From: Lutraria lutraria
Lineage: Eukaryota; Mollusca; Bivalvia; Venerida; Mactridae
Assembly: GCA_964023205.1 (NCBI GenBank)
Contig: OZ026842.1
Location: 35,479,501-35,543,500, forward strand
Direction of reading: 5' to 3'
DNA length: 64,000 nucleotides
Both the position numbers and the translations under genes were made by a program. Positions within the stretch are counted from its first letter, which is position 1. Each line of letters begins with the position of its first letter. Under the pieces are notes generated by a model. It worked only from the letters and a program-made list of their open reading frames with translations, did not search any database and was not told where the DNA came from. Below, one piece after another: positions 45,050 to 58,200 of the stretch.

Positions 45050-45900
45050 AAAATAGGCTTTAATAATACATTGCTATAAGAAAGGTAGATTGGCAAGACA
45101 GTTTAGATAATGATTCGTGTATGAACAGTACAATAATAATAATAATAATAATGTGAGAAGAAATCAGAAGAGACAACAGGGAAAATGAGGACAGGACAGA
45201 ATCAGGCGGAGAAGGTGTATAATATGAGATAGAGTTCATTTGGTGTGTCAACATCCATTTACATCACAAAAGCAAACATAAACATTTTCGTATCAATACA
45301 AAAAATAAACAATAAACGAACAAAATACGCACAAGTATTTGCATTAATGTAGATATAAACTACGTATATAAAGAAAAATATTTCCATTATACAGTTTACC
45401 TAGTCGAAACGAAACACAAGGCAAACTTAATGGTGAACAACTGTATAATTTGAGGTATTGAAACTGTACAAATATTTCGTAAATGCGTACTATTACATAA
45501 ATTTACAACTTTCGTAGCATATGAATATGATACAGAACCGTGGTTAATAGTTATTATTAATAACATTATATATACACAACTTGTAACGCATAGAGAATTC
45601 ATGACCAGTTTCTCAGTGTATATATGCACATGCCTTGACATGGAATTTGATATACATGCAATTTAAGCAATGAGGTAGACAACCGATATTTGTGCACAAT
45701 TAGCAATACATGCAGTAATAGACAATACTGTACAAAATACCAATTTTACATTTCTACTTTATAATTATATATATAGATGAATCTATGTGAAGGATAAAAC
45801 TACGATTTAACAAAGATACATGTGCTAAAGAGACACACCTGCAAGCATATGCATTAAAAAAGGCACCTTTAGGGCATTGCAAATAAGGAAATCCATAACC
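45050..45900. other. Intergenic DNA with an (AAT)n run
   Basis: A short (AAT)n microsatellite lies at 45131-45151. No gene or other repeat recognised. Confidence 0.4.
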
Positions 45901-45908
45901 TCAACGAA

Positions 45909-46155
45909 CCGCCTCCGTGGAGAAGTGGTTAAGGTCGCTGACTTCAAATCACTGTAACCTATCACTGATAGAGGGTCGTGGATTCGAACCCAGCTACCGA
46001 CCATGTCTCTTTATCTGAGAAAGTAGGCAGTTGCTTAGGTAGGATGGGAGTCTAGTAATGGTTCTTTCCAGGAATGGTGGTTAGGTGAACTATCCGCCTC
46101 ATATGACTCTAACTGTTGAAAAGGGGCGTAAAACACGATATAAACAAACAAACAA
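45909..46155 (+). mobile_element. SINE family B, forward copy, complete
   Basis: Head CCTCCGTGGAGAAGTGGTTA, GGTCGTGGATTCGAACCC (B box) with a long variable arm containing CTATCACTGATAG. The body has GCAGTTGCTTAGGTAGGATG, then GGGGCGTAAAACACGATAT and the tail (AAAC)n. A full-length reference copy for 28535-28712 and 32309-32551. Confidence 0.85.
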
Positions 46156-46206
46156 ATTCCAACATGGCGGATATTTAGTGTTCTCCAGAATTAAATTAAT
46201 TAGTAA

Positions 46207-46290
46207 TTAGGTCCGCATAAAAATTCATGCGCGCTGAGCGTGCAACGGTTAAGGAAAGCTGAACTATCGGTCAGTTTCCAAAAAAGGAAG
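46207..46290 (+). repeat. Dispersed repeat shared with 22230-22310
   Basis: GTCCGCATAAAAATTCATGC and the downstream GGAAAGCTGAACTATCGGTC recall the other copy. Nature unknown. Confidence 0.45.
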
Positions 46291-46904
46291 CCGTCCGTAT
46301 AGTTTTCTGAAAAACAGTGGTGTTACCTTAATTCACGTCCGGGATCTTCCTCCATCACTGAACTTTGTATTATGCCCGATGAACGGTACACTCACTTATA
46401 AATACACTATTTTACCTTTCCATGCACTTTACAAATGACGTTTTTGAAATATCGAAAACTGTGATACAGTTTTAAAGAAGATAGAACATAAAGAATAAGT
46501 CGTTGGTGTTGAGATGAAGACGGGTTTATCCGGTTCGACAAGAGAGTAAAAATGTGCGACTCTCTGCTTAATTAGGTGTAAAAATAATGAAGAAACAGGA
46601 TAAAAAGTTTAATTCAATTAAACAATACATGTGTACACATAATTACATTAATATATTGAGGCACTGAAAAAAAGTTTGTTTTACAATATGTATGTTCTGA
46701 ATAACATCTCTTTGTCACTTTTTCAGAATATAAGGACTTTTCTCGTGGTATTTTTTTTAGTATTTCTCATCTCCAAAATCTACGATAGCTTTTGTTTATT
46801 ACGGCATTTAGACAAATGTGATACGTTACAAAAAAAACACATGTCATTGACAGTATCAATAAATTTTTAACTTTTTTTATAAGATTGTATCCACATATAA
46901 TATA

Positions 46905-47507
46905 TTAAACCAACCTTCCTACATCTGTGTATTTCCAAATGCAACAGCCTCGTTTTAGATATGCCGAAACAGTAATTCGTACAATGGAGGCAACTCCTAT
47001 TACAATAAACAAAAGTTCCACGTATGAATCCAGAGGCCACACGGAAAGAAAGAAACCAGACCAGGACACAGATGAATCACAGAGCAAATAGCACAAGAAC
47101 CAAATACGATAACCATTCTCAATCAAGACCAATATGTTTGCTATACGATGTGACAATGGGTAGTAATATGCGTCACTATATAGGAAATCCCAAACAAAGA
47201 TATAGAGCAAACACAAGATTATACACGTGTTCAGAATGGATGACTGTGTCCTGTTTGCAATTATCATTAGATTCAGTGGCATCATAATATATATGACAGT
47301 ACGTTCCACTGCGCTATACTTCGAAATATCACGCAAAGTATAGTCTCCTTTTAATGTAAAGAACGGATTATCGACAATCGCAAAGATCCTGTGGAACATT
47401 AACCTCAAAACCAGCTGTTTCAGCATCCATTCCAGCTTGTATAACATGTTTTGTTTCTTTACTAGCGGGTTCAGTCTGTTTGTGAGTTCGCCGATTTCTC
47501 TTTCGTC
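46905..47507 (-). CDS. Exon for an unrecognised multi-pass membrane protein
   Basis: Open from an acceptor (AAATGAACAG, 47508-47517) to TAA, or from the first ATG at 47447 (180 residues). From the acceptor the frame reads a charged leader DEREIGELTNRLNPLVKKQN before LYKLEWMLKQLV. Four hydrophobic segments follow: VIYIMMPLNLMII, CIILCLLYIFVWDFLY, ILVLIENGYRIWFLCYLLC and VELLFIVIGVASIVRI. A short basic and cysteine-containing tail follows (LKRGCCIWKYTD). There are no stops over 600 bp in AT-rich DNA and the hydrophobic pattern is regular, so it is likely a real terminal exon. No upstream exon was found and the family is not recognised. The plus-strand open frame at 47024-47287 is its antisense shadow. 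Confidence 0.5.
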   Translation of the reverse strand, partial: DEREIGELTNRLNPLVKKQNMLYKLEWMLKQLVLRLMFHRIFAIVDNPFFTLKGDYTLRDISKYSAVERTVIYIMMPLNLMIIANRTQSSILNTCIILCLLYIFVWDFLYSDAYYYPLSHRIANILVLIENGYRIWFLCYLLCDSSVSWSGFFLSVWPLDSYVELLFIVIGVASIVRITVSAYLKRGCCIWKYTDVGRLV

Positions 47508-47509
47508 CT

Positions 47510-49515
47510 GTTCATTTAAATGACAAGTTGTTTATTCCTATTCAACACATCTGCATTGAAGTCTCTGATTGTACGTCAATATCTGTGAACTGGTCACTCG
47601 TTCCCCGTCCTGTACCACTGTTCTTATCTGATGCCGTCGAAGTCTTTTCAAACTGACACATTCACTTTTCATACTCTTATAATTACTAATTAGAATTATA
47701 GAATTTTATTAAGACGTCGTATATATTCTGTCTCTTCGATGCACAATATTTAGCACAGGAAACAGAATTTGTACAGAAAAAAAACACTAACTGAGAATTC
47801 CAAGATAGTTATCATCGTCAAAATATATAAGGCACTATGTTTTCAACTCTCAGCTTTTCCATGCCATCAGAACACTGAACTGTTATGTCCGCACCGAAAT
47901 TTTTATTTGTTCATTCGATGCGATCATTCAATAAGCAACAATCTGTTTAAAACAAAATGTGTGAATTAGAGATTGGAGAAATCAAGTATCATCATTAACT
48001 AAGACCAATTTGGTCCATAATTATAATACATGTACTTCTTCGTTCAATAAGAAATATTTCGGGTAAAATCATACATAAAATGTAGTATTTTTGCCACGAC
48101 ATTAACTTAGTTCTTAAAATTGTTTTAATTAATATTTACATTAACGACTTAACATCAAGACTTAAGAAAGATACTTAATCAAAATAACTTATTACCAATT
48201 CAACTGTCATCTTAGAAAATCATTTGAATATTTTATCATTAACAGTTAAAATACATTTCTGACAGATATCTGTAACGATAATATTGATGGAATATTTACC
48301 TGAAATATTTGTTCCATGAAAACGAATTTGTAAATTCGAAATGAAATTACGTAACGAACGTGTTCACCTAGATTTGTGGTGTCAAACAGGCTTCAAACCA
48401 CTACAATGCATCACGAGCATACATTGGTTGTTAGAATTAGTCAATCAAATAACTAGTCATAAATCATCGCAAAACTTCTTTTCTCTTGTCATGCAAAGAT
48501 GCATAACTTACATTTTATGTGCACATGCTATCAGACTGTCTCTCATTCGCGTGATTCGCTCGAACACTTTCGTAAATATGTTACCGCATTTAAATATTTA
48601 CGATAAATACGTACATTATAGCTAAACGTACCAAAAACATTGCATACCGTCAAACCATAAAATAAATTCCACTGAATGGAGAAGCGAAATACGGGTTCAC
48701 ACAGTTGGCTTTTGATTCAAATTCAGTGATACTTCAGATTAGACAGCCATTCAGTTCATACGAATTTCTTTATAAGTATCTTGAGTTTTTCTTGTATTTC
48801 ATAAATACCATGCTTCTTCATTTGTGTGATTTTTAACATAGCTCATCCCCTTTTTTAACCCTTTACAGGAGAACCGGAGATTTATAGCATTACTCTTTTA
48901 GAACATTCTCTCTCTGGGGCGGCTCTAAAATTGTCCAGTTATTAGATAAAACAGATAAATCAAGTTTGATATTTTGATGACACGATAAACGTGTATTTTA
49001 TTCATGGCCAGTTCTGTTCAAACTATAAACACGTCTAGCTTAGATACTGCAGCTTTATCTATCTTCTATTATGTTGTAGATTTGTCTGCTGCTTCATAAC
49101 GGCCCATTCAACAACTAATAATTAAAAACACGGTTCGTCGAAAATGCATAAAATTACAAAACCACATCAATCAGGGCCTGTAAATTCGTAATGATTTAAA
49201 TTAAGAAATAAAACGTTTTGAAGTGGCTAGACGCCAGATTTACTATTCACGTTTCGAACTTTGGAATTTTATTTTGATCGTCAATATACATTTCTATTAT
49301 TGAAAAATTCGATTGAAGGTACGTACGCTTGCATGGCGGCTACTGACTAATCTACGTTAATAATATCGGCATATTTACCATCAGAGAACTCAGTTTGAGG
49401 TCGAGATGCTCAAACCTTAATTTTTTGCACAAATCTTATCGCCCTATATATTTCAGTGAACAGTGAGTGTGACGGTATTTTCTTATGTGAAAATTTTAAT
49501 GCGAGAATAGGAACA
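47510..49515. other. Intergenic DNA, no gene seen
   Basis: Only unsupported open frames, such as a 94-codon frame at 48341-48625 without domain or splice context. Confidence 0.35.
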
Positions 49516-49521
49516 TGTATT

Positions 49522-49621
49522 AGTTATCGTTCATATTTTGAATTTTATGGGATATATCACAAGCGACGCGAAGCGGAGCGCAGTGATATGTCGCATAAAA
49601 TTCATAATATGAACGATAACT
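49522..49621. repeat. 100-bp palindrome, copy 1
   Basis: Arms AGTTATCGTTCATATTTTGA ... and its near-exact complement ending ATGAACGATAACT, an inner GATATATCAC/GTGATATGTC pair, and a GC-rich loop with GCGACGCGAAGCGGAGCGC. A strong hairpin or cruciform is predicted. Confidence 0.9.
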
Positions 49622-49624
49622 GAT

Positions 49625-50640
49625 TTACAGTTTGTCCTAATTTCTGTCACGTACGCATTTTTCCTCTCGACAAAAACTGTCAATCATCACTATAGATGTA
49701 ATTTGACACCGCCCACAAAGTACATTGTACCTCAATTCAGAGGGAAATTAAAAGGAAAGCATTTAGTGTGCTTTATATGCGTTAATAAGAGCCAACATTT
49801 TACTGTAACAATGGATTTTCACATAGCTTTCGACGAATTCTAGATCTATGATTGTTTTATTCTTGAGGAACTGGTATTGTCTTATATAGTTATTATATAA
49901 ACAATCAATACCCAGAAATGCATGATTTCAAACTTTCTTACTGTTTGACCATTCTTTCAATTTGGACCATTAGGCTTGTGCAGCGTTATTTACTGTTTTC
50001 GACCGTTCTGTTTCTTACAAAACTTCTTGGATTCTTGCACATGTTTAAATTCGAGTCCGGCTTAGAGCTGAAAACCTTGCAAATGTGGTATATTGTACCG
50101 GCTCAGATGTTATACACCTTGCAATTGATCTCTGAGCTCAAACCCATTCCGTTCTCAACGTACTACTGTTGAATATAAGGTGTGGTTGATTTATAAAATG
50201 CATATTCAGGTTGATTATGATGATATAAGATTCATGTATCTACATGTATTTATGAGTAATTGTCTGATTATAATTAATTTAGAAATATAAAAAGACAAGC
50301 TGTGCAATTTGATGGAAACAATTTTATAATCATGAAACCTGGTACTATACGTACCAAGGAACGATGGCATTAAATCCAACAAAAATAACGAAAACCATGG
50401 TTCAACAAACGCTATCGAATCTCCTACGAAGTCTATGAGCAGTTTAAACTCCGCCTACTTTATTGCACGGTTAAGGATGACGTAATAAAACTGATGCAAT
50501 CTGCACCGCCCTTCACGTAGCACACAAACTCGACTTATTTTCTCCATATCAGGGTTTCGGCAAATTTTATGCGATATATTTTTCAAATTTCAAATGAAAT
50601 GCGGACATTTCATTGGACGAGAAATTAGGACAAACTGTAA
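49625..50640. mobile_element. TIR-bounded unit 1 of a tandem pair
   Basis: Ends TTACAGTTTGTCCTAATTTC and its exact 20-base reverse complement. The interior (1.0 kb) has open frames of 60-85 codons only, with no transposase. Unit 2 at 50751-51779 is highly similar, with small insertions and deletions; the period from palindrome to palindrome is 1124 bp. Confidence 0.75.
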
Positions 50641-50645
50641 GTATT

Positions 50646-50747
50646 AGTTATCGTTCATATTTTGAATTTTATGGGATATATCACAAGCGACGCGAAGCGG
50701 AGCGCAGTGATATATGTCGCATAAAAATCATAATATGAACGATAACT
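50646..50747. repeat. 102-bp palindrome, copy 2, centre of a ~150-bp palindrome
   Basis: Same as 49522-49621. The two inward-facing terminal repeats of units 1 and 2 abut it, extending the symmetry to about 50621-50770. Confidence 0.9.
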
Positions 50748-50750
50748 GAT

Positions 50751-51779
50751 TTACAGTTTGTCCTGATTTCTGTCACGTATGCATGTTTTGTCTCTACGAA
50801 AACTGTCAATCATCACTATATATGTAATTTGACGCCGCCCACAAAATACCTCCGTTCAGAGGGAAATTAAAAAGAAGGCGGGGGCATTCAGTGTGCTTTA
50901 TATGCGTTAATAAGAGATACGAGCCAACATTTACCTGAAACAACGGGTTTTCACTTAGCTTACGACGAATTCTAGATCTATGGTTGTTTTATTCTTGAGG
51001 AACGGGTTTTGTCTTAGTTATTATATAAATTATCAATACTCAGAAATGCATGATTTCAATGTTTCGTACTGTTTGACCATTCTTTCAATTTGGTCCATTA
51101 GGCATATGCAGCGTTATTTACAGTTTTCGGCCGTTCTGTTTCTTGCCAAACTTCTTGGATTCGTGCACATGTTTAAAGTTCGAGTCCGGCTTAGATAGGA
51201 AAACCTTGCAAGTGTGGTGTCTAGCACCGGCCCAGATGCTATACAACTTACACTCGACTTCTGAGCATCAAATCCATTCCATTCTCAACGTATTATTGTT
51301 GAATACATATAAGGTGCTGGTTGACTTATAAAATGTACATTCAGGTTGATTATGATGATGTAAGATTCATGTATCTACATTTATTTATTATTAAATATTA
51401 CAACCATGGAACCTGGTACTACTACCAAGGAACGATGGCAAGATGGACTGCCCGCTTGTATTTGACTGAAATTATGTTGTAAACGGGCATTAAATTCAAC
51501 AAAAATAGCGAAAGTCATGGAAAATTCGTATGCTGTACGACCTGGTTCGAATGACGCAATCTCCCTCGAAGTCTATGAGTAGTTTAAACTCCGCCTACTT
51601 TATTGCACGGTTAAGGATGATGCAACTTGCACCGCCCTATTCTGCGCTTGGTCACGTAGCACACAAATTCGACTTATTTTCTCCATATCAGGGTTTTGGC
51701 AAATTTTATGCGATATATTTTTCAAATTTCAAATGAAATGCGGACATTTCATTGGACGAGAAATTAGGACAAACTGTAA
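50751..51779. mobile_element. TIR-bounded unit 2 of a tandem pair
   Basis: Left end TTACAGTTTGTCCTGATTTC (one change from unit 1) and right end GAAATTAGGACAAACTGTAA. Contains a segment around 51434-51490 absent from unit 1. Open frames here and in unit 1 resemble each other only because the DNA is duplicated. Confidence 0.75.
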
Positions 51780-54715
51780 AGCCTATTGATGAACAACGTC
51801 TATTTCTAGAATTTAGAATGATTTTAAATGCTATATATTCTGCATAAATATGCGTAGCGTGCTAGTTGTTTACAAAATATTCCCATCATATAAGCTCAAA
51901 ATATATTTCAAATTCGTGTTTTCAACACAATTATCACGGAACAAATTTTCTGCCGAATCTTTACAAATGAATTATTGTGCACGGTAAATGGTTTGAAAAT
52001 TCTTCAATATGAGTACAGGCTTGTTGTTTACAATTTGTTCGCATTATTTATTCTAAAATCTGACAATCGGAAAAAAGTACACAAGATCCGCGACTGGATA
52101 CCAAGTATTTTAGTCATAGATATTGACCACTTTGATTGTCTTACACGTAAAGCAATACACACATTAAATTCATACAGTGTCCGTGATATTTGCTGTATTT
52201 GGCGTTAATTTCTTCATTTTGATCAGTTAGAAATCAAATCTTGTATTTAAAAAGAAATCAATTTTATCCGTGAATACGCCAACAATCCCGCGACGTGAAT
52301 TCGTTTTGTTCTTAGATATTTTTACATTCATGCCACCGAGTCAATTCAAATAAATTATGTCGCACGATATATATCAAATACTAGTATACGTTAATTTCAT
52401 AATTAAAGATATCTCGATAATGAGTTGAAAAGAAACTCGCGGCTTGACCACGTGCGTTTTACATATTGATATTGTAAGCCAACACTCTTTTATATTAAAT
52501 TCTCATAATGAAATGATAAATATGGTAATTTTTCAGTAAAAGAGACTCTCGGCTTGACCACATGCATGTTACATATTGTAGTTGAATGTCCAGGCTCATT
52601 TGCACCATTTAATTCTCTACCAACTGTTCTTTTCTAAACGTGTAAAGACCGCGACACAGTCTACACGGGTAAAGTCTATTCACCGGCCCTAGCTATGTAA
52701 ATAAGAAAAATACAATTGATTCTATACATATACTATATATAGAGAGTTTTATTTTACTTCTCAGCCGATTTTTGTAAATTATACCAAATTAAAGATGAAG
52801 CTCTCATCTTTCAGAAAATGTAAGCTATTTGATATATCTTATCTGAAAATATGTTTTTTAAACAATGTGAACATTGGCTCATGATATTATGTGTTTTTGA
52901 GTCGCTCAAACTTGCACATAAAATTCCTTTATTCCGGCACATTTATGTATGTTGGACAACCTAACCGTACCTTTTATGATTAATGCTGATCAGATCAAAT
53001 TAGTATCGTTTGAGCAATAAGATTTCACAGTGAGAATCGGTTAAGAACAGTTAATAAAATACGAAAACTTCAGATGCATTTTAATACCTATTAGCTTTAT
53101 TTTTCAATTTTTATCATGAAAATTTGTTTTATGGCTATTAAAAGCACATACGATCGGTTAAAGAGAAATACCAAAAGGTTTCTTACGGTCTTAAAATAAG
53201 TTTTAAAAATATCAGATTGCCAACAAGTTATTACATCAGCGATACGCACATACGCACGTGCGCAACGTTAATTTGAAAAGTGAACAATATAAAAATGCCA
53301 TCTACGTCGAAAGCTAATAGCATGTCTAATTATTGTCAATCACGGTGTTTGAAATAAAATGCATTATTCAAAAAAATAATATTTGACAGTGCTTCTAATC
53401 CCTGCAAATACAACTGAAAGTTCACCATTTTTAGTTCTAATTTAAACTAGAAATGTGTCCGGAGGACACGAACGCCTCCCCGAGAGAAAATATTTGGATT
53501 TTAAGTGAAATCGAACTTGACCTGTATTTTGTTATTATATTCCTTCATGTAAAATATGAAACCAGTTCTTGAAATATTTCTTGAATAAAATATCCTTAAT
53601 ATATTTAATATATTTCGTTATTTATGTCGTTTTTGCTTCTTCATAAATAATTCTGCATCAGTTTCTGAGTTTATCTATGAAGACTTGCTATGAATTGAAA
53701 TGTTGTACTTTGTATTCACAGATTCTTTTGAGGACTCCATAAAACAAATTATGGTGACATTAGTAAATAAAGATACCAGTGCCTAATGTGATTTTGATGT
53801 GATAAACATTTAGATAGATAAACATTGCTTTGCATGAATTTGGGTGCAAATATATTCAGCCACTGTTTCGCTGTATTAATTTTTGATATGAACATGAAAT
53901 CCAAGGACAACTGTATAATCTTAAATCTTTATTACCTTGTTTACATCTTGTTCTTAATGCACATATTGTGATAAAAAAAATTCCAGCTGAGAGCCCATGC
54001 ATGCAAGTACTTCATTGTGACTTTAGTATATCATCAATTATAATGTATTTATTATTTTATTCAGTTTGTTGAATAGAGTATGATACAGGTATAAGTTATT
54101 TAAAACTACCAGTAAACATGCAATTGTATCCTTGACAACATGAATTCAGTGAAGCAAATGATATCAGTAAACTTTATAAAATGCATTTGTATGAATTTGA
54201 AATAAATGATGCACAACTGAAAGGTGTTTTTGTTAAATATTAACCATTAATGTTCAGTTATGGATGAAATATTCTACAGCTATACTGAGCCTCTGTTGTT
54301 ATAAAATCTCCTAACTGTGAGTAATGATATGACAAGCAGAAATATATCTTACATCGCACTCAACAGTCTTAAAATAAAAGGCTGTCTAGTAATAATAAAG
54401 GCAGAAGCCGCGTTTTCTTATCTTTAAAAAAGCCCATGAGCTATCGTAAAGTTAAGTAAGAATCGTTCCCAAAATTAAGAATTCGTAGCTAAGAAAATAT
54501 TGATGAAACGTATTTTAACGCTAAGAAGGGAGATAAGACACTTCTTACTTAAAAAGTGGCGTAAGATGTTTGATGAAACGGGGCATTTGTGTGTGTTAGT
54601 GATAGTAATCGAAAGGTAATCTCTTAATATAGTATTCGGTCACTATTGGTCAAGCCATAATCATGTTTGATTAATCACTCATAAATCTAAGTGCAATATT
54701 CAAAGTAGGGGTCTA
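51780..54715. other. Intergenic DNA upstream of the TEX30-like gene
   Basis: No exon recognised. At 53450-53483 a GTGTCCGGAGGACAC hairpin sits in AACTAGAAATGTGTCCGGAG, a sequence that looks like the start of a dispersed repeat, but no second copy was found in the window. Confidence 0.4.
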
Positions 54716-54719
54716 CATT

Positions 54720-55215
54720 AATTTTGTATATGAAAAAAATGATAGACATGACCATTGCTTTGTATCATATTTATTATTCAGACGATGCTCTATGTGTGCT
54801 GTACTGTAGTAACTAAAATTTAATGTTAGTATAAGGTTGTAAAATATAATTGTATTGCAGCATGTTATAGTAGAAAGTGTCATTTGATCTAAAATTGTTA
54901 TCTGACTTTTAAATATGGTGATAGTTGACTTCATCAAGGGAGGGGTGGTCACAAAGTTAACTTAATATACTATGTAGTATCATACTGTATGTATGACTTT
55001 AACTTAAATACCCAAAGCAATACAAAATGTTATAGTTATCCAACTATTCTTCCGATATTGGAAACAACAAAACCTGTCAACTCATTTAAAGAATGTCACA
55101 GATACTATAGTAGTGCATTAACGTAACAAAAAGTATTCAGAGTTAATGAAGATAAAAAATTATGAAAATTATAACTTTCTGGCAAGCGCTGTAGGAACCT
55201 TTTAAAGGTGATATT
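54720..55215 (+). repeat. ~450-bp diverged duplicate, copy at the 5' side of TEX30
   Basis: Blocks shared in the same order with 61060-61520 include ATTGCTTTGTATCAT, GGGGTGGTCACAAAGTTAA, ACTCATTTAAAGAATG and CTGGCAAGC. The copy reaches to within about 30 bp of the first TEX30 codon. It may be a mobile element remnant or a duplicated promoter region. Confidence 0.75.
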
Positions 55216-55243
55216 TTGTTGTTTAACAGTCCATTCAGCAGAT

Positions 55244-58200
55244 ATGGTCATTTCAGAGTCACCCAGAAAGAGAATGGGGAGAGAATATACAGGAGAACCA
55301 GGTATTTATATCAATTATACGAAACTTTATAATGTCCACTAAAGATTGTCCTTAGTTAAAAATGTCAGACTGACGTTTGAAATATAACATATATTCGAGA
55401 GGTATTGCGTGAACATAATATAGGTGTTTCATAAGCCACTTGGCTGGCCCTTCAATACTAGTATATGGGTGACACTAAAATAAACAAAACCTTTATCTTT
55501 TTATAACTTATATATAGCTAGGACCAATATAAAAATTATATACGTATATTGGTCCCAGCTCATAGTAACAAAAACATAATTATAAAACATATCTAATAAT
55601 AAATGCCCGTACTACTTTAGAACGTCATGGACTTTAACTTGTTAATTAACTTCTCTTACTGACTGGTTCCCGTTCATGTTGCAGCGCACCAGCTTTAATG
55701 AACTTCTTTTGTAGTAGTTACTTCCCTTACAGTATTATTACAAATAAACTGGTTCCCGTTCCATGATGCAGTGCACCAAAGGCTTTGTACACATAAGTCA
55801 ACGGGAACCAGTTTATATTACAAATAACTATTTGTTAGAATTAACTCCCTTGGTAATATGAACCCCATTTGTAAACGCCGTTACTGTTTTTATGCTGGAG
55901 AATGAAAATATATATCCTTTAATTTCACAGACTATAAAATGACTACAAGGTATGTATGCTCATATAATTAAAAATGATATGGATGAAGCCTTCCTATAGA
56001 AAACATACTGATAATTTATATCAATATTGACAGCTAATGTTATTGTTGATGGACATGGCATAGTCTACATTTATGAGACGTACTAGCAATTAATCCGTTC
56101 CTGATTTTGCTATTTCATTGATAACATCTGTTGTGGTACCCACATGCATTTGTCTTGGGTGATAAGATATCTGATACCTTTTTCGCGAATGTGTCTAAGC
56201 TCACTTTTGACCTGTATATCTTTGCATGACATATTAATTACTCAGAAGGAATTCCTCATTCTATTGGATGATTCAGAGTAAACTCTCCCTGGCATTGGCA
56301 AGGACTTATGTATATAAGTCCTTGGCATTTGGAGAAATCTACAAGCATAGAAAAATTAAGGCCACACCAACTTATAGTAAGTCTGCGTTGTTTAATGTGT
56401 ACTTCTTGTGGTTGTACAATTTGTAAAGTAAAAATGTACGAAAATGTATTCTTCTGCAGTCGAAATAAAGATATAAACCGTTCTTGACAAACATTTTACA
56501 TTCATTTGAATTAATATACAGTAGATATGAGTAAATGAGTAATTTATTTAGCTGATATAATATCAACATTTTAATGCGTGACCTAATTGGACTGCTAGGT
56601 GATAAGTGGTGTAACTGTTCACACGGTACTATACTGCAATTTAGGAATTAAATAAAAATCATGCATTATAACATCAAAGACACTTCGCAACTGTCTTTTT
56701 TAAAGACATTTCTTGTTATTTATTTATATTAGGCCCTGTCCTGTTCTGTTCATCAAATACATTTATCAGACAAACGTAAAACCAGATGGTAAAAATGTGC
56801 CAAGCACCTGTACGTGGCTTGGCCCAATAAACAAGCTCATATATTAAAACTATTAAAAAGTATGCAGCAATTTAGTTTAATAAATATTAGACTGGTTATG
56901 ACATTGGGACTACATGATGGCCCTGAGATTGCCAGTGTGTGAAAAATGAAATAAAAAAACATGTGAATGCTAACTGTTTGTTGTCTTACAATATTTTAAT
57001 TTTTTAGGCATTTTTCCATACCATATCAGGATAAGTTGATTGAAGCTTGTGTTAATGAACCACCTGATAAATGTCAAGAAGGGTATGGTTTGGTGTTAAC
57101 ACATGGTGCTGGAGGAGATATGTATTTGTCTCAACTGACATTATTAGCTGAGATCTTAGCAAATAAAGGTAGAAATTTGGTATATATAAAGTCAATAGAT
57201 CAACACTTGATGGTTATGAAATATTGTTGGCCAAGAAATTCAATTAAAATACATGTACATTTATTTTCATGTTCAAATCGCCCACCTGTTTAGTTAATAG
57301 TAATTCATTGGTAAGCAGGGCTCAGTTTTTTTAGTATTTTGGTAACATGACTCATACCCTTGGGATTGGGAACTTCATCTGTTTTTGTTGAAAATTGGGA
57401 AAATATGCCTAACTGCAATCATTTTGCAATGTTTAAATGAACACAAAAATCACTGTCCACAATTATAGGAATTTTCAATCACCGCAAGTCTATTACAGTG
57501 AAAGATTTCTTTTTTTTAAAGATTATAGTTTTTTTTTCTTTTCAGAAGTTTTAGTTGGGAATTTTTGTCTATGAATTGGGAAAAAAATCTATTTTTTCAG
57601 TTGGGAATATGACCGAAATTAGCCCCCAAAAAACACTGGGGCTCAACAATTTTTCTCAGGCTACTCACTAGCTCTTCAATGAATTAACTCGTTTTAAGCA
57701 GATTTCTTCTCATAATTATGAGCAGATTTGGATCAGGTCTATGAACATGGAGCTTATGAGTTTGAACTCAGGCTGTGGTACGTGTTCTCTTTGACTACAT
57801 GTATTTGTTTGAGGACATTACATCTGAGGTCATTCGTCCTCGAGAGTTGATCTGTCAAGTTGACAGCTACTTGTGAGGTATGAGGCTAGAAATGGTCCAG
57901 AATATGTACAGGAAGTCTGATTAGGTTAATTGAATGCTGGTCCATATATCTTTAGCACTGTTAAAAAAATATTTTCATGTATGGTACAACTTACCAAATT
58001 TATACTGGTACTCTCGGCCATCCTTAAAAAATGTTTTTCATTGGGTAGGTAGGTAGGAAATTTTTTTTTACAATTTATACTCAACCAACAATACAGGCCA
58101 GAATGCCATTTTTAAAAATAAAATCCTGAGGTCCAAGAAAAAGTTGTGTAGGGACAGTTTTGGTGAGTAGATAGCATTATGGCAAACAAAATTTTCTTAA

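Noticed and set aside
47024..47287. 87-codon plus-strand open frame
   Set aside because: Antisense shadow of the membrane exon at 46905-47507.
48341..48625. 94-codon plus-strand open frame
   Set aside because: No domain, no acceptor or donor at sensible places, no repeat or neighbour support.
57036..57293. Plus-strand open frame read as a stand-alone gene from TTG
   Set aside because: Its first 44 codons are TEX30 exon sequence; the rest runs past the donor at 57169 into the intron.
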